In this document: one piece after another, positions 60,252 to 64,000 of the stretch
Layout of the letters: the number at the start of each line of letters is the position of its first letter
Position numbering within the stretch: position 1 is the first letter of the stretch
NCBI GenBank assembly: GCA_002696035.1
Contig: NZQV01000018.1
Location: forward strand, 124,001-188,000
Length of the DNA: 64,000 bases
Direction of reading: 5' to 3'
Source: Balneola sp.
GTDB taxonomy: Bacteria; Bacteroidota; Rhodothermia; Balneolales; Balneolaceae
Notes under the pieces: model-generated
Database searches by the model: none
Seen by the model: only the letters and a program-made list of their open reading frames with translations
What the model was told of the DNA's origin: nothing
Program-made: the position numbers and the translations under genes

Positions 60252-61973
60252 ATGAAGCTTTCAACATTTTTTACGTGTAGCGTAGTTTTTATTACTCTTA
60301 TGCTGTTCTCCGGCACATTGCACGCTCAGGATACGGAGAATCAACAACAACGCAGTTCAGCAACTTCTCCTTTAGATCTGAATTTCGACTTTAACTCCCT
60401 GCTTGGTGGCTATTACTACCAGGATGCTCTTCTTTCTATTCTGGGAGATGAACTGGCGGGCATGGAATCTATTGACAGGGAAACATACCAGCTTGGTCCC
60501 AACGATGTAATATCTATACGCATTACCGGAAATCAGCAAATTTTAATGCGCGGACTTTTTGTTAATACCCAGGGTGATGTCGTGCTTCCGGTTATTGGCA
60601 ACGTCAATCTCTCAGGACAAACTATTACACAGGCTGAAGAAACCCTTAAAAAAGTCACCTCTGAAACCTTTCGCGATCCGGAAGTATCAGTAACTTTAGA
60701 ATACGCAAAACCGGTGGTGTACTTTGTAAATGGTGATATCCCCTATCCCGGAAAATTCACCCTGCCCCCACAAACCCGTGTGGATCAAGCTATCTACCCT
60801 GCCATTGTAGAAAGTGGCTCCGGCAATCAAAAGAATTTACGAACCAGTGAACTTTTAAATCAGTCTGCCTATTCATACCGTAATATCCTGATCAAGCATC
60901 AGGATGGAACTTCAAGCCGGGCCGACCTTGTCTCCTATTTCAAGACCGGCAAGCTCGAGGATAACCCAATCATCCGAAGTGGTGATCAGGTTTCATTGAA
61001 GCGGCTCACAAACCGAAGTCCAAAGGTTAGCATTTCAGGCGCAGTAAATTCCAGTGCCGAGCTTGAATATTCCAACAGTGACACCCCCTCTTTATTGATA
61101 GAGATCGCAGGCGGTCTGACCAATGATGCCGATTCTTCCAAATTATACATCTACCGGCGAGCCCAAAATGAAACCAGTCGTATTGAGCTAAGCAGAAATG
61201 AATGGGATTCTTTCACAGTCCAACCCAACGACCGTATAGTGGTACCGGAACTTCCCCTGAGTAATCAAGCCGCTTCAGCATGGATCACCGGCGAAGTAAA
61301 CATGCCCGGTAATTTCCCTATTGAAAGTGGCGAAACCACGGCACTTGAGCTGTTGGATATTGCCGGCGAATTAACGTCACAAGCCTTGCCATCTGCTGCA
61401 TACATGATCCGTGCCGGGTCCCCTGAGAATGAGATCCCCAACAAATTCAATTCCGACTTACTTAAGCGTACCTCCGATCAGCTTGCACAGGGATTTGAGT
61501 ATTTGGATCTGGAAACACAGGTAAGCCGAAACAAAGTTTTTATTGACCTGAACGATGAGGATCAGCTTTCGAAAGTAAAGATCTATGACGGCGATCGTAT
61601 TTTTGTGCCACGCGATGAAGAAACCATCTTCGTTTTTGGTCAGGTAAATAACCCCGGTTACTACCCATTTACCGATCCTAATGAATCAGTTACAGATTAC
61701 ATACAACGCGCCGGAGGCTTTGCCCTTTCTGCCGATCAGGAACGAATTTTCATCATCAAAGCAGGCAGTGGCACCTGGTACAGGCCTCAGGAAACGGAAC
61801 TTCAGTCAGGTGATCGTATTTTCATTGACCGGATTCCTTATGATGAGTTGAATGCCAGACGTACATATGAAGTACAAAAAGAACAGATCAAGAATACCCG
61901 CATTCAGCTTATTCTCACAGGGATCTCAACCATTACCGGAATTATTACTACGTATGTAGCTATTACCCGGTAA
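60252..61973 (+). CDS. polysaccharide export protein (Wza-like, SLBB domains)
   Basis: A 573-residue secreted protein (signal peptide ends near TLHAQ). The Poly_export domain is near residues 75-155 (LGPNDVISIRITGNQQ), followed by at least three SLBB domains, e.g. YFVNGDIPYPGKF, ASAWITGEVNMPGNFPIESGE and IFVFGQVNNPGYYPFTD. A C-terminal TM helix (near 550-570) closes the protein. It would form the outer-membrane pore for an exported polysaccharide. Faces a ligase gene and a chain-length gene on the opposite strand. Confidence 0.93.
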   Translation: MKLSTFFTCSVVFITLMLFSGTLHAQDTENQQQRSSATSPLDLNFDFNSLLGGYYYQDALLSILGDELAGMESIDRETYQLGPNDVISIRITGNQQILMRGLFVNTQGDVVLPVIGNVNLSGQTITQAEETLKKVTSETFRDPEVSVTLEYAKPVVYFVNGDIPYPGKFTLPPQTRVDQAIYPAIVESGSGNQKNLRTSELLNQSAYSYRNILIKHQDGTSSRADLVSYFKTGKLEDNPIIRSGDQVSLKRLTNRSPKVSISGAVNSSAELEYSNSDTPSLLIEIAGGLTNDADSSKLYIYRRAQNETSRIELSRNEWDSFTVQPNDRIVVPELPLSNQAASAWITGEVNMPGNFPIESGETTALELLDIAGELTSQALPSAAYMIRAGSPENEIPNKFNSDLLKRTSDQLAQGFEYLDLETQVSRNKVFIDLNDEDQLSKVKIYDGDRIFVPRDEETIFVFGQVNNPGYYPFTDPNESVTDYIQRAGGFALSADQERIFIIKAGSGTWYRPQETELQSGDRIFIDRIPYDELNARRTYEVQKEQIKNTRIQLILTGISTITGIITTYVAITR

Positions 61974-61977
61974 AGCT

Positions 61978-63234
61978 CTAAGCTGTTTTCGGGTCCATAG
62001 AAAAATCCCAACCCGAAAGCAGCTTTTTATGGGCTAAGATTAGCCCGATGTTTAGCATTAAGATACTGTCAAATAAGCCTCCTCCATAAAATTGGTAGAA
62101 TAGTACGTATCCGCAGAAAGATGAAAACAGCGTCACAGAGATTATTTTATCAATTGTTGAGTCGGATTTTTTAATATTCCCAAAAGCATCCCGAAATAAG
62201 AAAAATACGATCACGCCAAAAATGAAGAACCCTTGCATTCCAAGTTCTGACAAGATCGTATAGGTAATATTATGTGGTTCAATTACTCCAATAGTTTGCT
62301 GTGGACTATAATAGTCTGTGAAATGATTACCAAACGCATCAAATCCTATTCCTAACCCATAGGAATCAATAAACATTTTGATGCTTGCCAATCCTAGTAA
62401 AACCCTAATTCCAGAAGAGGCATCTCCTATACCTGAAAGCAAGCTAATAATGCGTTCTGAATATGAAAACATGGTCAGCCTTAAACTTGGTATCGCGAAT
62501 ACTATAACTATAGCTATCAACCCTAAAATTAAAAAAGGCTTGAATCTTCTGAAGAAGTAAATACAAAGAGCACAAATCACCACAACTGCTAAAAAGCCAC
62601 TACGTGAATATGATGTTATAATTCCTCCTAGAATAGCTAAGAATATAAATCCTCCTACCACCCGATATTTCATATCTAATCGGGAATTCATCACGGCAAA
62701 TCCAAATGAGAGCGGTAAAAACAGGGAAGCAGCAAACCGGTTAGGATCAGTATAAATACCACCGGCAGCGGATCGTGTAATACTGGCACCTTGGCTTAAG
62801 AAATTCTGTATAACCGTTTGAGGATTAAAAAGACTTTCAGCAACAGATACCATTGATAGTGCGATACAAATTAAACTCCCTAGAATGAGCCCTTTTAGTA
62901 TCTGTTTTTGAGAAATAACGAGGTTTGTTATCAGACCAACAAATAAAAGAAGTACCAAGAACCTAATACCGTTAAAAAAACCATTCGTACGGTCTTCGCT
63001 GTAAATCAGCGATAGAAATATCAATCCAGAAAAAATGATTAGCGGAATAGCATAATCATTATAGTATATCTGAAAATCATCACTGAAAATTTTATACCCA
63101 ACAAAGATCAAAAAAGAAAAAATCAGGATAACCTGAAATAAACTCACCGGTGAATTCTCGCTATTAAGTACTGCCAGAATACCTCCCAGGAATACCCCTG
63201 AAATGAGCAGATATAAAAGTGCTCCATTTTTCAT
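61978..63234 (-). CDS. O-antigen ligase/polymerase (Wzy/WaaL-like)
   Basis: A 418-residue polytopic protein with 10-12 TM helices. A large loop and the RxxxR-type segment (RSAAGGIYTDPNRFAASLFLPLSFG; GEASSGIRVLLGLASIK) match the O-antigen ligase family that polymerises or ligates polysaccharide repeats. It lies 46 nt downstream of the Wzz-like gene on the minus strand and converges with the export gene. Confidence 0.88.
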   Translation of the reverse strand: MKNGALLYLLISGVFLGGILAVLNSENSPVSLFQVILIFSFLIFVGYKIFSDDFQIYYNDYAIPLIIFSGLIFLSLIYSEDRTNGFFNGIRFLVLLLFVGLITNLVISQKQILKGLILGSLICIALSMVSVAESLFNPQTVIQNFLSQGASITRSAAGGIYTDPNRFAASLFLPLSFGFAVMNSRLDMKYRVVGGFIFLAILGGIITSYSRSGFLAVVVICALCIYFFRRFKPFLILGLIAIVIVFAIPSLRLTMFSYSERIISLLSGIGDASSGIRVLLGLASIKMFIDSYGLGIGFDAFGNHFTDYYSPQQTIGVIEPHNITYTILSELGMQGFFIFGVIVFFLFRDAFGNIKKSDSTIDKIISVTLFSSFCGYVLFYQFYGGGLFDSILMLNIGLILAHKKLLSGWDFSMDPKTA

Positions 63235-63280
63235 TCAGTCATCCATTTTGGATAATAGCGTCCTAATTCTACAGAACAAG

Positions 63281-64000
63281 TTAATTATTGGATTTAGAAA
63301 AGGATGTAAATCTAAGCTCTTCTTTAAGACGATCCATTTTCTGATTATACTCTGAATCCCCATTTTCTCTTAGCTCTCTAAGGAAAACAACAAACAAGGA
63401 TAGAAACACAGCAAAGAAAAATCCTCCTAAAACAATAAAAGCTCTTTTGGGGGAATGTTTATAGGTTGGCAAATCAGGACTGTCAATTACTCGTATTCCA
63501 CTACTGTTGTTCGCAACATATAATCTCTGCTGTTCTAACTGAGGAACCAAAAATTCATAAATGGTATTTTGAATTTCGACTTCTCGGAATAAGCGAGTAT
63601 AGCGAAGCATTAGATCCGGCATATCAAATAATGAATAAAAAGCATCGTTATCTTTTGCTAAGTTTTCGCTCTCTTGGATCATATTCTCATAAGCTCTTTG
63701 CAAGGCTAAAATCTCCTGTTTTTTTTGAGCTATCTGATTAGAATTCTTTTCTAACCGATCTTCCATCACCTCAAGCTCTATCTCCTCCTGAATAATCGTA
63801 GATTTAAGCTGTCCCAAATTTGATATTAAAGCTCCAAGTTGACTCGATATTTCTAAAATCCCATATTCTTTCTGAAAAGCGTTTAAAGCCATTTCAGCTT
63901 TTCTTAAATTAATTTCATTTTGCTGAAAACGCTGTTCTATAATTTGCAAATTTTCTTGAGACCCCTCCAAATTAATCTCTTCCATTCTATTCTGTAGCTC
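63281..64000 (-). CDS. Wzz-like chain-length determinant/exopolysaccharide transport protein (N-terminus off the right edge)
   Basis: Partial: the frame is open through the right edge (GAG-CTA-CAG-AAT-AGA before M at 63985), so the start lies outside. The visible 234+ residues contain the long coiled coil (QENLQIIEQRFQQNEINLRKAEMALNAF to ~110), the LPDLMLRYTRLFREVEIQNTIYEFLVPQLEQQ hinge region, and a C-terminal TM helix (AFIVLGGFFFAVFLSLFVVFL). This is the usual Wzz/GumC C-terminal layout. No tyrosine kinase domain follows; it ends soon after the TM helix. Confidence 0.9.
   Translation of the reverse strand, partial: ELQNRMEEINLEGSQENLQIIEQRFQQNEINLRKAEMALNAFQKEYGILEISSQLGALISNLGQLKSTIIQEEIELEVMEDRLEKNSNQIAQKKQEILALQRAYENMIQESENLAKDNDAFYSLFDMPDLMLRYTRLFREVEIQNTIYEFLVPQLEQQRLYVANNSSGIRVIDSPDLPTYKHSPKRAFIVLGGFFFAVFLSLFVVFLRELRENGDSEYNQKMDRLKEELRFTSFSKSNN

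Overview
The window looks like part of a chromosome from a Balneolota/Bacteroidota-type marine bacterium, probably a relative of Balneola or Gracilimonas. This is inferred from gene content, not from a database match. Pointers are TonB-dependent receptors with N-terminal carboxypeptidase-regulatory domains, families largely restricted to this group (DUF5686, DUF4293, choice-of-anchor-B, HmuY), a SecA with a long insertion, and several promoters fitting the Bacteroidota pattern TTTG-N19/20-TAnnTTTG. Genes are densely packed on both strands, and most are chromosomal housekeeping genes.

Left part (1-22 kb): a conserved membrane pair of unknown function (TIGR03545/TIGR03546 type), a secreted beta-propeller lipoprotein, an alpha-oxoamine synthase (sphingolipid or sulfonolipid type), birA, a CBM48 mini-protein, a sialidase-fold secreted protein and secA. 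After a repeat-rich gap come a MacAB-TolC-like export operon without its ATPase, a panC-panD-cation/chloride transporter operon, and typA.

Middle (22-42 kb): a VapBC toxin-antitoxin pair, a Ca2+/cation antiporter, two secreted proteins, an SDR lacking the usual catalytic Tyr/Lys, a lipoprotein carbonic anhydrase, a TonB receptor, the recF-dciA-ybbR operon, and eno. Next come prmC, a likely chromosomal origin with DnaA boxes, and the dnaA-folB-folK-deoxynucleoside kinase-TPR operon. A 300-nt stretch between two intrinsic terminators, upstream of recF, may encode a small RNA.

Right part (42-64 kb): a heme-acquisition operon combines a TonB receptor, a lipoprotein with two HmuY domains and a secreted protein built from four chelatase-like segments. 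This is the most interesting system in the window. It is followed by tRNA-Leu(GAG), a DUF5686 outer-membrane protein, tRNA-Arg(CCT), an ABC ATPase group, a SPOR lipoprotein, an Rsb-like partner-switching module (STAS antagonist, anti-sigma kinase, GAF-PP2C phosphatase), an MltF-like transglycosylase and two EamA transporters. The window ends in an exopolysaccharide/O-antigen locus (Wza-like exporter, Wzy/WaaL-like ligase, Wzz-like chain-length protein) that runs off the right edge.

Several intergenic gaps carry structured repeats: a MITE-like element at 6.65 kb, two copies of a ~165-bp hairpin-rich element at 11.7 and 12.1 kb, REP-like hairpins at 32.9 and 41.7 kb, and a cluster of GTCNGACGA motifs at 47.3-47.6 kb.
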